Positions 44,602-52,773 of a stretch of 64,000 nt of DNA are shown in pieces. A model generated the notes under the pieces. It saw nothing but the letters and a program-made list of their open reading frames with translations, ran no database searches and was not told the DNA's origin. Each line of letters begins with the position of its first letter. Position 1 is the stretch's first letter. This DNA comes from Thiospirillum jenense. Lineage in GTDB: Bacteria; Pseudomonadota; Gammaproteobacteria; Chromatiales; Chromatiaceae. The translations under genes and the position numbers were made by a program. The DNA lies in assembly GCF_014145225.1 (NCBI RefSeq), contig NZ_JABVCQ010000015.1, positions 1 through 64,000 on the forward strand, written 5' to 3'.

Positions 44602-46161
44602 ATGGTTGCGCATAATCGGTTATTGGTGAGGCTATTGGTATTGGTTTGGATGGGATTAAATGCAATTGGATTAATCACCACCGCCCAAGCGGCGACCTTA
44701 ATTCCCGCCGCGCCGGTGATGACTCTGTATCAATTCAACGGCCCAGCGCGCATGTCTTATTACGCGCTCACCCCGCACGGCGTCGGCGCGGCTGTCGGTT
44801 CTTTACCACAAGGCACGTCAGTTATTCCCTGCCTTGTGGTACGCAACGGACAGGCGTTGACCGACGACAGCGGTGCGCCCTACGTCGGCTTTGAAATCGT
44901 CGTCAATCCCGACGAGGCCACGCCCGCTGCAACTGCGCGCTTCCAACGCGCTCTTGCCGAGCGCAAAACGCGACAGGTGACTAATCACCACTGTAGCGCC
45001 CAACCAACACACGTCCTGCGCATCCGTGACCTGTCTGTACTGGAGCGCCCGCCGTCATTCGATCCGCCCGGCCGCGGTGATCCAGATCGCGCTGCTCGCG
45101 CTGCCACCAGTCGCCTCGATGCCATCGTGCGGACTTTTCACAACAGCCCCGAGTGTGCGCAGGTCAATCGTCATCTGGTCGGACGGCGGGCGGCGTTGGC
45201 GACGGCGTGGGATCGCTTTATTGCCAATCATGCCGGGCAGTGGGAAAAAACCACAGTGGCGCGAGCGAAACATTTAGATTACACCCTGCGCACCGCGTTG
45301 TACGAAGGACATTTGGGGCGCGGCTGCAATGCCTACGGGGCGTGTGAGCGTAACGTGATTGTGTTGTCTATTCGCAACCGCGCTGTCGGGCAGTGCAGTT
45401 CACGGCAAGGCTGCCAATTTCCTGGTGATTTTCAAGGCGTTACGTCCAATCCGAGGCAGTACAACATTTGGGATGCGTATTTGACGCAGATTTCCGGCCT
45501 GACCTCGTGTTATTTGCGTACCGATTTGGCCGAGCAACCCGCCCCGCAGCGCTTGCAGGCGATGTACACGCAAACCGTTGGTGCAGCTGAGAAAATTCTG
45601 TACGGCAGTTCGGCGGAGTTGTTGGAACTGTTCCCCGGCAATGACCTGGATGATCTGACCGCGCTGCGGCATTATTACCACCCGCCGGCGATGGGCAAAT
45701 GCTTTCCCACCGAGCGGCGGTTGGAATACATCACCGGCGCGGTGGCGGAACGCGGCGGCAATTTTGCGCTGATTGCCAACCTGCGGGTTCACGTTGACAC
45801 GGCAGTCAGCGGCGGCTACCGCTTTCGGGAGGCGCGCACTACCACCGACGCGGGCGGCAATGACCGCATCCAGTTGATAGATCGTTACCCGGGGTTTGTG
45901 TTAGACGAGCGCAAGGTGGAATTGAGTAGCGGTGGCGCGGCGCGGCGTTGCACCCCCTACGGCGTGTCAACCAGTTGTCAATTTGACGAGATCGGGCGCT
46001 ATCGCACCACACCCAGTTGGTTGACCGCTGGCAAACCGCTGGCGCTGACCTGCCGCATTCAAACTCGCGGGCGCAGTTGCACCGACTCGCCGCGCCAGCA
46101 GCGGGTGACGGTCGGTGGGGCGTGTGATATTGACATGATGCCGATGACGCGAGTGCCGTAG
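44602..46161 (+). CDS. exported Cys-rich protein of unknown function
   Basis: Not recognised. The 519 aa start with a signal peptide (LLVRLLVLVWMGLNAIGLIT, cleavage likely after AQA near 30). The mature part has about fifteen Cys in local pairs (RGCNAYGACER, GQCSSRQGCQF, RRCTPYGVSTSCQF, LTCRIQTRGRSCT), which suggests a disulfide-bonded periplasmic or secreted domain. The middle has Arg-rich helices (residues about 150-230) and a possible binding core with NIWDAYLTQISGLTSCYLRT. It starts 16 bases after the DapB-like gene. Composition is clearly more GC-rich than the genes before it. Confidence 0.7.
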   Translation: MVAHNRLLVRLLVLVWMGLNAIGLITTAQAATLIPAAPVMTLYQFNGPARMSYYALTPHGVGAAVGSLPQGTSVIPCLVVRNGQALTDDSGAPYVGFEIVVNPDEATPAATARFQRALAERKTRQVTNHHCSAQPTHVLRIRDLSVLERPPSFDPPGRGDPDRAARAATSRLDAIVRTFHNSPECAQVNRHLVGRRAALATAWDRFIANHAGQWEKTTVARAKHLDYTLRTALYEGHLGRGCNAYGACERNVIVLSIRNRAVGQCSSRQGCQFPGDFQGVTSNPRQYNIWDAYLTQISGLTSCYLRTDLAEQPAPQRLQAMYTQTVGAAEKILYGSSAELLELFPGNDLDDLTALRHYYHPPAMGKCFPTERRLEYITGAVAERGGNFALIANLRVHVDTAVSGGYRFREARTTTDAGGNDRIQLIDRYPGFVLDERKVELSSGGAARRCTPYGVSTSCQFDEIGRYRTTPSWLTAGKPLALTCRIQTRGRSCTDSPRQQRVTVGGACDIDMMPMTRVP

Positions 46162-46210
46162 GATGCGGTCGGCGAATAAACCGCATCGCTCGCGGGAATG
46201 CCCCAATCAA

Positions 46211-47806
46211 TTAGCGCGTTTCAATTCCGCAGTGCCGCAATTCGGTTTTGACAGCGGCAATTGGCACTTCGTGGCGGTGAAAAATACCGGCAGCCAGCGC
46301 CGCTTCAACTGTATTGATCGCGGTAAATAACTGGGTGAAATGTGCCGGACAACCCGCGCCGCTGGAGGCAATGACCGGAATAGTCACGGCGTCGCGGATC
46401 AAGGCAATTAACTCCAAATCAAACCCTTGTTTGCTGCCGTCGCGGTCAATTGAGTTAATTAATAATTCACCCGCGCCCAGCTCTTCACACACCCGCGCTA
46501 ATTGCACGACATCTAAATCCCGCCCTTCACGCCCGCCGCGCACCGTGCATTGAAACCAGCAATAGGTTTCGCCATTCGGACCCGGTTCAGTGGTGGGAAT
46601 ACAGGTATGCGTCGTTTCATCGGGTGAGGCAACATAAACCCGGCGCGGGTCAATTGAAATCACCACCGCTTGATTGCCATACACCGCCGCGATCTGTTCA
46701 ATTGCACTGCTGCCATCTTTATTACCGCGGTTTAAATATTCTTCCGCCGCGTACACCGCATCCGAACCAATAGAAATCTTATCAGCCCCAGAGCGGAAGT
46801 ATTCAGCCGCGACCTCTAATGCCGAATAAAACCGCCCGTCTTGATCGGTAAAGGCGCGAATCCCGCCGCCAATAGTTAATGGCACAAACACCTGTTCAGA
46901 GGTGCGGCGTAAGACTTCTAACATCGGTTGATCGGCTAATGGCGAATCCCGAAACGCGGTGATATTCAAAAAGGTGATTTCATCTGCGCCTTCTTCATAA
47001 TAGCGCCGCGCCAATTCAATTGGTTTACCCAAATTGCGCACCTCGCCGGCCTCGCGCACGTCGTATTGATCGCCTTTGGTCACGACCAGATCGCCCTGAT
47101 CGTTGTTGCGCACGTCCAAACACGCGATGATGCGTTTGGCCAAATGCGTCGCGCTGGCAACCGGGGCGTAAATCATCTGATCGCGCCGCGTCATCTGCCC
47201 GCGTCCGGTCAAAAATCGCCGCAGAATTTCCAAGCCAACCGCGCCGCTTTTTTCGGGGTGAAATTGCACGGCGCGCACCTGCCCGCGTTGCACGGCGCTG
47301 ATAAACGGCTGACCGTAGTCGGTTTCTGCCAACACCCAGTCGCAGTTGCTGGCGGTACGGCGGGCGGCGTAAGAGTGGACAAAATACAACTTGGCGGATT
47401 TTTCTGTTGCTAACCAGCGACTGGTGCGCGTCAAGCGGATACCGTTCCAGCCCATGTGTGGTACGGACAACGAATGCGGGTCGAGGCGGCGCACTTGCCC
47501 GGGAATGATGCCCAGTCCCGCCACGCCGGGCGCTTCGTCGCTGCCTTCAAACAGCGATTGCAACCCGATGCAAATGCCCAAAAACGGGCGGTCGGCGGCC
47601 AAATACTCGCGCAGTGGTTCGATGTAACCGAGCTGTTGTAACCGCGCCATCGCGCTGCCAAATGCACCAACGCCGGGGAAAATGATGCGTTCGGCGCGCA
47701 AAATGTCCTCGGGTGCGGTGATGTCGGTCAATTGACAACCGAGTTGGGCGACGGCGTTGCGGACACTGCGCACGTTGCCAGCGCCGTAATCAAGTAATGC
47801 GATCAT
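46211..47806 (-). CDS. hisHF: fused imidazole glycerol phosphate synthase HisH-HisF
   Basis: One polypeptide of 531 aa for the histidine-pathway step converting PRFAR and glutamine to IGP and AICAR. The N-terminal amidotransferase (residues 1-205) has DYGAGNVRSVRNAVAQLG, FLGICIGLQSLFEGSDEAPG with the nucleophile Cys, and AVQFHPEKSGAVGLEILRRF with the His-Glu pair. The cyclase begins at about 225 with KRIIACLDVRNNDQGDLVVT and KGDQYDVREAGEVRNLGKP; this insertion after the catalytic Asp and the long loop PSDE-like PDETTHTCIPTTEPGPNGET are features of eukaryotic HIS7, not of ordinary bacterial HisF. PVIASSGAGCPAHF ends the barrel. The gene is alone, with no other his genes. Confidence 0.95.
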   Translation of the reverse strand: MIALLDYGAGNVRSVRNAVAQLGCQLTDITAPEDILRAERIIFPGVGAFGSAMARLQQLGYIEPLREYLAADRPFLGICIGLQSLFEGSDEAPGVAGLGIIPGQVRRLDPHSLSVPHMGWNGIRLTRTSRWLATEKSAKLYFVHSYAARRTASNCDWVLAETDYGQPFISAVQRGQVRAVQFHPEKSGAVGLEILRRFLTGRGQMTRRDQMIYAPVASATHLAKRIIACLDVRNNDQGDLVVTKGDQYDVREAGEVRNLGKPIELARRYYEEGADEITFLNITAFRDSPLADQPMLEVLRRTSEQVFVPLTIGGGIRAFTDQDGRFYSALEVAAEYFRSGADKISIGSDAVYAAEEYLNRGNKDGSSAIEQIAAVYGNQAVVISIDPRRVYVASPDETTHTCIPTTEPGPNGETYCWFQCTVRGGREGRDLDVVQLARVCEELGAGELLINSIDRDGSKQGFDLELIALIRDAVTIPVIASSGAGCPAHFTQLFTAINTVEAALAAGIFHRHEVPIAAVKTELRHCGIETR

Positions 47807-47895
47807 GGGATTTTTACCGTTGTTTTAATTAACATAGTGGAAGCAATAATTGATTCGTGGTTTCGCAATAAGGTTAATTAACATGGCCGTCTTGT

Positions 47896-49116
47896 TTATT
47901 CCACTGAATCAATTACCACGCGATTACGCCCCGCCATTTTAGCGGCATATAACGCACGATCCGCCTGTGCCAATAACTCGCGGGGGGCGTGATCGTGTCC
48001 ATCACAACGAATAGTTGCCACGCCTACACTCACCGTCACCCATTGGGCAATACTCGATCCCGAATGTTCAATACCGAGTTGTTCAATAGCAATCCGAATT
48101 TTTTCTGCCAAGTTCATTGCCCCGATTCGATCCGTTTCTGGCAAAACACAGGCGAATTCTTCACCGCCATAGCGCGCCGCCAAATCAGATGGGCGATTCA
48201 AACAGATGGTGATGGTATTTGCAACACGCATTAAACACGCATCGCCCGCCAAATGTCCATAATGATCATTAAAATTCTTGAAATAGTCGATGTCTAATAA
48301 AACTAAGGACAGTTCGGCATGTTGTCGGGATAGGCGTTTGTATTCCAATGCGAACCGTTCATCAAAGTAGCGGCGGTTTGCAATCCCCGTCAAACCGTCC
48401 GTATTACTCAATGCCGCCAGTTGTTTATTTGCTTTTTTTAATTCTTCTTCACTCTTTTTTAACGTATTCTGCATCGCGTGTAATTCACGATAACTCTTTT
48501 CATTTGCCAATAACAGCATACTAAAACCACTCATCAACACAATGCAAAATACCGCTAATGGTAAGCCATACTCACACACCTGTTGCCAAACAACGTAAGA
48601 ATGATCTGGCATAAACGCCAGGCAAATACCGCGCCCACCAAATAGCAATGCTAATATCCAATAACTAAATCCTAACACCGACTGCAATAATGATCTGGCT
48701 GAGTTGCGTAACAATGCCCAGCCTGGCAACGCATAAAAAGTCGTGTGAATCAGAAACAAAATTGATGCTTGATGCGTCAAGTTTAGATTAAGCGTTGACA
48801 AGCAAATAACCACAATAACTAGGCTCACTAGCCATTGTGTTTGCTGATTAACAGATTTATCCGTGATGTAAAATATTGCCCAGCTTTCATACGCACACCC
48901 AATGATAATAAGCGTCTCGGCAATTAAAAATAAAACCTCTGCGGGCAGATTAAGGTAGAGTAACAGCGAGCCGGCGCCCTGTAGAAATTTTGCAATAATC
49001 CAATAGCGGATGACCTGCGAATCTAAATTCTCTTTTTGATGTTGAAAAATAATGAGCAAAAAACCGAAAACAAACGAGCTAATTGCCAACGTTAAAATAA
49101 CGGTTCTGACATCCAT
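47896..49116 (-). CDS. membrane-bound diguanylate cyclase (GGDEF)
   Basis: Makes c-di-GMP from two GTP. About six or seven membrane helices cover residues 1-210 (from VRTVILTLAISSFVFGFLLI to AVFCIVLMSGFSMLLLANEK), a short coiled coil follows (LHAMQNTLKKSEEELKKANK) and the GGDEF domain begins with NTDGLTGIANRRYFDERF; the active loop is YGGEEFACVLPETD (GGEEF). An upstream RxxD-type inhibitory site is not clear. No EAL domain. The frame extends to 49188, but the ATG at 49116, preceded by GGTGAG, starts directly at the first helix; the upstream extension overlaps a palindromic repeat. Confidence 0.93.
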   Translation of the reverse strand: MDVRTVILTLAISSFVFGFLLIIFQHQKENLDSQVIRYWIIAKFLQGAGSLLLYLNLPAEVLFLIAETLIIIGCAYESWAIFYITDKSVNQQTQWLVSLVIVVICLSTLNLNLTHQASILFLIHTTFYALPGWALLRNSARSLLQSVLGFSYWILALLFGGRGICLAFMPDHSYVVWQQVCEYGLPLAVFCIVLMSGFSMLLLANEKSYRELHAMQNTLKKSEEELKKANKQLAALSNTDGLTGIANRRYFDERFALEYKRLSRQHAELSLVLLDIDYFKNFNDHYGHLAGDACLMRVANTITICLNRPSDLAARYGGEEFACVLPETDRIGAMNLAEKIRIAIEQLGIEHSGSSIAQWVTVSVGVATIRCDGHDHAPRELLAQADRALYAAKMAGRNRVVIDSVE

Positions 49117-49142
49117 AACGTTTATTAACTCACCACGTTGAT

Positions 49143-49168
49143 CGTTCCCACGCGCCAGCGTGGGAATG
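49143..49168. repeat. TTCCCACGC/GCGTGGGAA palindromic element, copy 1
   Basis: TTCCCACGC (49145-49153), a GCCA loop and GCGTGGGAA (49158-49166) form a perfect nine-base stem. The same element occurs at 60467-60488, and a degenerate one at 61155-61180. This is a dispersed REP-like palindrome seen in many proteobacterial genomes; here it lies upstream of the diguanylate cyclase. Confidence 0.75.
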
Positions 49169-49241
49169 AAAACCTGTTTGAAAATCAATTCACGAGAATC
49201 TGGACACTCCTGTCACGACATTGAATTTCGGTTAGCTGTTT

Positions 49242-49706
49242 TCAACTTGGACGGCGCTGTTCAGGGCGCAGTTGCGGCGTAAAATACTCATCTGCCCTAT
49301 CCAAATCAACCGCCTGTTCGTTGCCATCTATTAACGGTTGTTCATAATCTTTCCAACCGCGCACGCCAGTTTTTAATGACACGACATCGGTATACCCCAA
49401 CACCTGTAATGAATGCGCGGCGAGAATACTGCGATGTCCCGAGCGACAAATCACCACCACTTCGCGCTCGCGGGCCGTGACTAATTCTGGTAGCGTTTCT
49501 TCATAATCCCATTCACAAGCTGATTCTAAAATACCCCGCGGCACGTTAATAGAATTAGGAATGTGCATAGCGGCAAACTCGGGCGGCTCGCGCACATCGA
49601 GCAATAAAATATTGGGATTGATTTGCAACCGCTCTTCTAAATCCCAGGGCATGATTTCACGGACATCGGTTAAACAACTTCGGATAAGTTCTAAAAAGTT
49701 TTGCAT
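49242..49706 (-). CDS. rhodanese-like sulfurtransferase
   Basis: A 154-aa single-domain rhodanese. LLLDVREPPEFAAMHIPNSI carries the D-V-R-E-x-x-E-F-x-x-x-H-I signature, the active-site loop VVICRSGHRSILAAHSLQVL has the persulfide Cys, and LKTGVRGWKDYEQPLI closes the fold. No signal peptide, so cytoplasmic. Members move sulfane sulfur between acceptors; the in vivo acceptor is unknown. The N-terminal 20 residues (SCLTDVREIMPWDLEERLQ) are typical of the group. No strong operon link. Confidence 0.92.
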   Translation of the reverse strand: MQNFLELIRSCLTDVREIMPWDLEERLQINPNILLLDVREPPEFAAMHIPNSINVPRGILESACEWDYEETLPELVTAREREVVVICRSGHRSILAAHSLQVLGYTDVVSLKTGVRGWKDYEQPLIDGNEQAVDLDRADEYFTPQLRPEQRRPS

Positions 49707-49854
49707 AAAATGACCCTAATATAAACAACAAGAGGGGCGCTGATAGTGCAATTAGCCAGCGCACGATTGCGGCGGCGGTGAAGCATGAACTTCATCATTC
49801 GATTCAATATGGTGACAAATAATGCGGTTCGCAAGCGCACCGCATCCTACGGTA

Positions 49855-50853
49855 TTACCCGGTGCAATACTGATTCACTAATGAATGAAAACTGCTTAAG
49901 CGCTGGGGATTGATTTGACCCGCGGTGACGGCGGCGTTAATTGCACAGCCGGGTTCGCTGCGATGCTGACAATCATTAAAACGGCACTGCTGCAAATACG
50001 GCGCGAATTCACGAAACCCGCGTTCTAATTCATTCAAAGTTAAATGCTTTAAACGAAAACTGCGCACCCCGGGCGAATCAATCAAGCCACCACCAGTTGG
50101 CAAATAATAATAGGTTGCGGCGGATGTAGTATGCCGTCCCAATCCAGTTGCCGCTGATAACTGACCAATTTGCACCGCTTGATCGGGTAATAACGCCGCA
50201 ATTAACGAGGATTTACCAACGCCGGATTGCCCGACGAATATTGCGGTCTGTGATTGCAAGTGCGCCATGAGCATTGTCAATTCAGCGCCCGGCACCGCAC
50301 TCATGGGTAATAGCGCATAACCAATAGCAGGATAATAATCAAATTGAGAAATGAACTCAGTGGCCGCCGCTGTGGTTAATAAATCTATTTTATTACAGAC
50401 AATTAACGTCGCTACGCCAATCAATTCCGCTGCAATTAAATATTGATCTATTAAACTGTTCGACGGAAGCGGTTCAGGTGCAATCACAATGACCATTAAC
50501 GTGACATTGGCGGCTAATGGTTTATCACGCCCGCTATAATCCGGGCGACTTAATACCGTATGACGCGGCAGCAGCGCGGTAATGACACCGCTATTATTAC
50601 CCGTCGGCTGCCAAATGACTTCATCACCGCACACTAAATGACCTAAATGTTGGCGGCTGGTGCAATGGTACAATTGTTGATTGATGGCCATGACCGCGCA
50701 TTCAGCACCATAACGCACAATAACTTGACCGCGCTGTGGGGTGAGATCATCAGTGGCCATTGCGTTGATTGACGGTGCTTCTAATTGCTGCCGCCGTTCG
50801 TGGGCTGCGTTAATACGCCGCGCTTGCTGTTTAGATAATGCGCGGCGTGGCAT
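49855..50853 (-). CDS. rsgA: ribosome small-subunit-dependent GTPase A
   Basis: Circularly permuted GTPase that assists late 30S maturation by releasing RbfA. An OB-fold N-terminus (residues 35-110) precedes the GTPase with G4 CNKIDLL before G1 FVGQSGVGKSSLIAALLPD and G3 IDSPGVRSF, the permuted order; TGLGRHTTSAATYYYLPTGG lies in switch I. The zinc-binding C-terminus has CRFNDCQHRSEPGCA (C-x5-C-x-H-x5-C). Length 332 aa. Divergent from orn by 72 bases, the usual rsgA/orn order in gammaproteobacteria. Confidence 0.97.
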   Translation of the reverse strand: MPRRALSKQQARRINAAHERRQQLEAPSINAMATDDLTPQRGQVIVRYGAECAVMAINQQLYHCTSRQHLGHLVCGDEVIWQPTGNNSGVITALLPRHTVLSRPDYSGRDKPLAANVTLMVIVIAPEPLPSNSLIDQYLIAAELIGVATLIVCNKIDLLTTAAATEFISQFDYYPAIGYALLPMSAVPGAELTMLMAHLQSQTAIFVGQSGVGKSSLIAALLPDQAVQIGQLSAATGLGRHTTSAATYYYLPTGGGLIDSPGVRSFRLKHLTLNELERGFREFAPYLQQCRFNDCQHRSEPGCAINAAVTAGQINPQRLSSFHSLVNQYCTG

Positions 50854-50925
50854 AATCGTTGAGATAATCGCGCCAGTGAAACCCCGTTGGCGGCAATGTT
50901 TTAATTAACAAAATATGGAATACCA

Positions 50926-51486
50926 ATGATTAATAAAGACGATACCTGGGTATGGATGGATTTAGAAATGACGGGATTAAACCCATTCACAGATCGGATT
51001 TTAGAAGCTGCCGTTATCATTACAACCAATCAATTAGATGTATTAGCTGAGGGGCCGGTGATTGCCATTCATCAATCCGATACTTGCCTCGCCGCGATGG
51101 ATGAGTGGAATAAAACGCATCATCAACAATCGGGATTATTAGCACGAGTGCGCACCAGCACTTATAATGAACAACAGGCGGAACGGGTGCTATTGGACTT
51201 CATCATGCAATACTGCAATCCACAACGAGCGCCGTTGTGTGGCAATAGTATTTGTCAAGATCGGCGGTTTTTAGCGCGCTGGATGCCTGAATTAGAAGCC
51301 TTTGTGCATTACCGCAATTTGGATGTCAGTAGTATTAAAATCTTGGCAAAATCTTGGGCGCCAACAATTGCGGCGGGGTTTAAGAAAGCCAATCAACATT
51401 TGGCGCTCGCTGATATTCGGGAATCTATCAGCGAGCTGCGTCATTACCGCAAATATCTATTGCGTATTCAGTATGATGGGGAATGA
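50926..51486 (+). CDS. orn: oligoribonuclease
   Basis: 3'-5' exonuclease that degrades 2-5-mers of RNA to nucleotides, and finishes c-di-GMP turnover by cleaving pGpG. DEDDh motifs: [20 protein letters not shown] (DxE), [20 protein letters not shown] (D), [18 protein letters not shown] and [18 protein letters not shown] (H and final D). 186 aa is normal. The link to c-di-GMP is relevant given the HD-GYP and GGDEF genes in the window. Ends three bases before the convergent GH13 stop. Confidence 0.97.
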   Translation: MINKDDTWVWMDLEMTGLNPFTDRILEAAVIITTNQLDVLAEGPVIAIHQSDTCLAAMDEWNKTHHQQSGLLARVRTSTYNEQQAERVLLDFIMQYCNPQRAPLCGNSICQDRRFLARWMPELEAFVHYRNLDVSSIKILAKSWAPTIAAGFKKANQHLALADIRESISELRHYRKYLLRIQYDGE

Positions 51487-51489
51487 GTG

Positions 51490-52773
51490 TTACTTTGCTA
51501 ATGACGCATCGTTGACTAAAACCCGCGCCATGCCCGGACCGAGTGTGAAATTAAATGGCGTGGGTAAATAATCCATTGGCCAGTCGGGCGATACATCAAT
51601 TAACAATGAGGTGGCGCGGATGAGTCGATATAAATCTTCGGTATAAAAGTGCTGTTCATTCCACGGATCCTTGTTAATAATTAACAAGGCCTCAGCTTTG
51701 CTTTTCGGCAAACACTTGCGCAGAATTAAAATTGCCGGGTTATGCGGATGCTCTAATCGCTCAATCGGTGCTTCGCTGGATAATACGGGATAGCGATCTT
51801 TAATACCGTTGATGTGGGTAATAAAATCAGTTAAATCACAATTCGGTGCTTCCCAATCCTCAGGGCGGGTATTAACGACATGCAGCCGCCGCCGCGCCCC
51901 GTATTCAAAGCCCATAGTCATCATCACATGACTAGAGAATAATGCGGTGAATAGATACCGCTGCCGCAGTGCATTGACATTGCCGTACGTTTCATTTAAT
52001 AAGCGGTCAGTGTCATGGCTTTCGGGGAAGGCAATCGAACCGGCGAGGGTGCGCGTCAGGGCGTATTGATCTAATAACCATTCGCCATCGAAATCCCACC
52101 ACTTGGCGCTATTATAAATGGCATCAAATCCCGCAGCCGCGGTGGTGCGCATTTGTTTGGGAGAGCAGCCCAGCGTTTCGGCAATAAAAATTAAATCAGG
52201 ATGATTAGCACGACTCAGGGCAATTAACTCACGCCAAAATTCGGCGGGAATTTGATAGGCGGCATCACAGCGAAATCCACGAAAGCCTAGACTAATTAGA
52301 TGTTCAATGACAGCGGCGCAATAGTCTAATAACTTGGGACGCGCTGGCGATTTACGATGGTCGAATTGGGCTAAATCTTCCCAAATCACTTTACTGCCAT
52401 CTTGCTCAACACAAAACGGGTGAGTTGGCTGCCCATGTTTTAATACGAACCATTCGGGATGTTTGGTGACTAACGGGCTATCAATCGCACAGTGATTAAT
52501 GACTAAATCTGTGATTAAACCCAATCCTAATGACTGCGCTTGCGCGGCGACGGCGCGGACTTGATCGTCGGGCGTTAAATCGCTATTCGGCGTTACAAAT
52601 GTGGGATTGATCGCCAAATAATCGGCAATGGAATAGAGGCTACCAGACCGCCCCAGTTGTTGAATCGGATTGACAAATACCCAATCAAATCCCATTGCCG
52701 CAGCGCGGTCTAAATGCGGTGGCCAACGTGAGAAGTCGCCCGCTAATAACGGGAATAAATTATAGATTTTCAT
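51490..52773 (-). CDS. GH13 alpha-amylase-family protein, GlgE-like catalytic domain
   Basis: A 427-aa GH13 barrel without extra domains. The start KIYNLFPLLAGDFSRWPPHL and AAMGFDWVFVNPIQQLGRSG with SLYSIADYLAINP are very close in layout to the catalytic domain of the GlgE maltosyltransferase, but the N-terminal GlgE domains are missing. Catalytic residues: LITDLVINHCAIDSP, GFRGFRCDAAYQIPAEFW (nucleophile Asp), LIFIAETLGCSPKQM (acid/base Glu) and AFPESHDTDRLL (transition-state Asp). The product could be a hydrolase or glucan transferase. Translationally coupled to glgA (ATGA overlap) at the end of glgB-glgA-GH13. Confidence 0.87.
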   Translation of the reverse strand: MKIYNLFPLLAGDFSRWPPHLDRAAAMGFDWVFVNPIQQLGRSGSLYSIADYLAINPTFVTPNSDLTPDDQVRAVAAQAQSLGLGLITDLVINHCAIDSPLVTKHPEWFVLKHGQPTHPFCVEQDGSKVIWEDLAQFDHRKSPARPKLLDYCAAVIEHLISLGFRGFRCDAAYQIPAEFWRELIALSRANHPDLIFIAETLGCSPKQMRTTAAAGFDAIYNSAKWWDFDGEWLLDQYALTRTLAGSIAFPESHDTDRLLNETYGNVNALRQRYLFTALFSSHVMMTMGFEYGARRRLHVVNTRPEDWEAPNCDLTDFITHINGIKDRYPVLSSEAPIERLEHPHNPAILILRKCLPKSKAEALLIINKDPWNEQHFYTEDLYRLIRATSLLIDVSPDWPMDYLPTPFNFTLGPGMARVLVNDASLAK

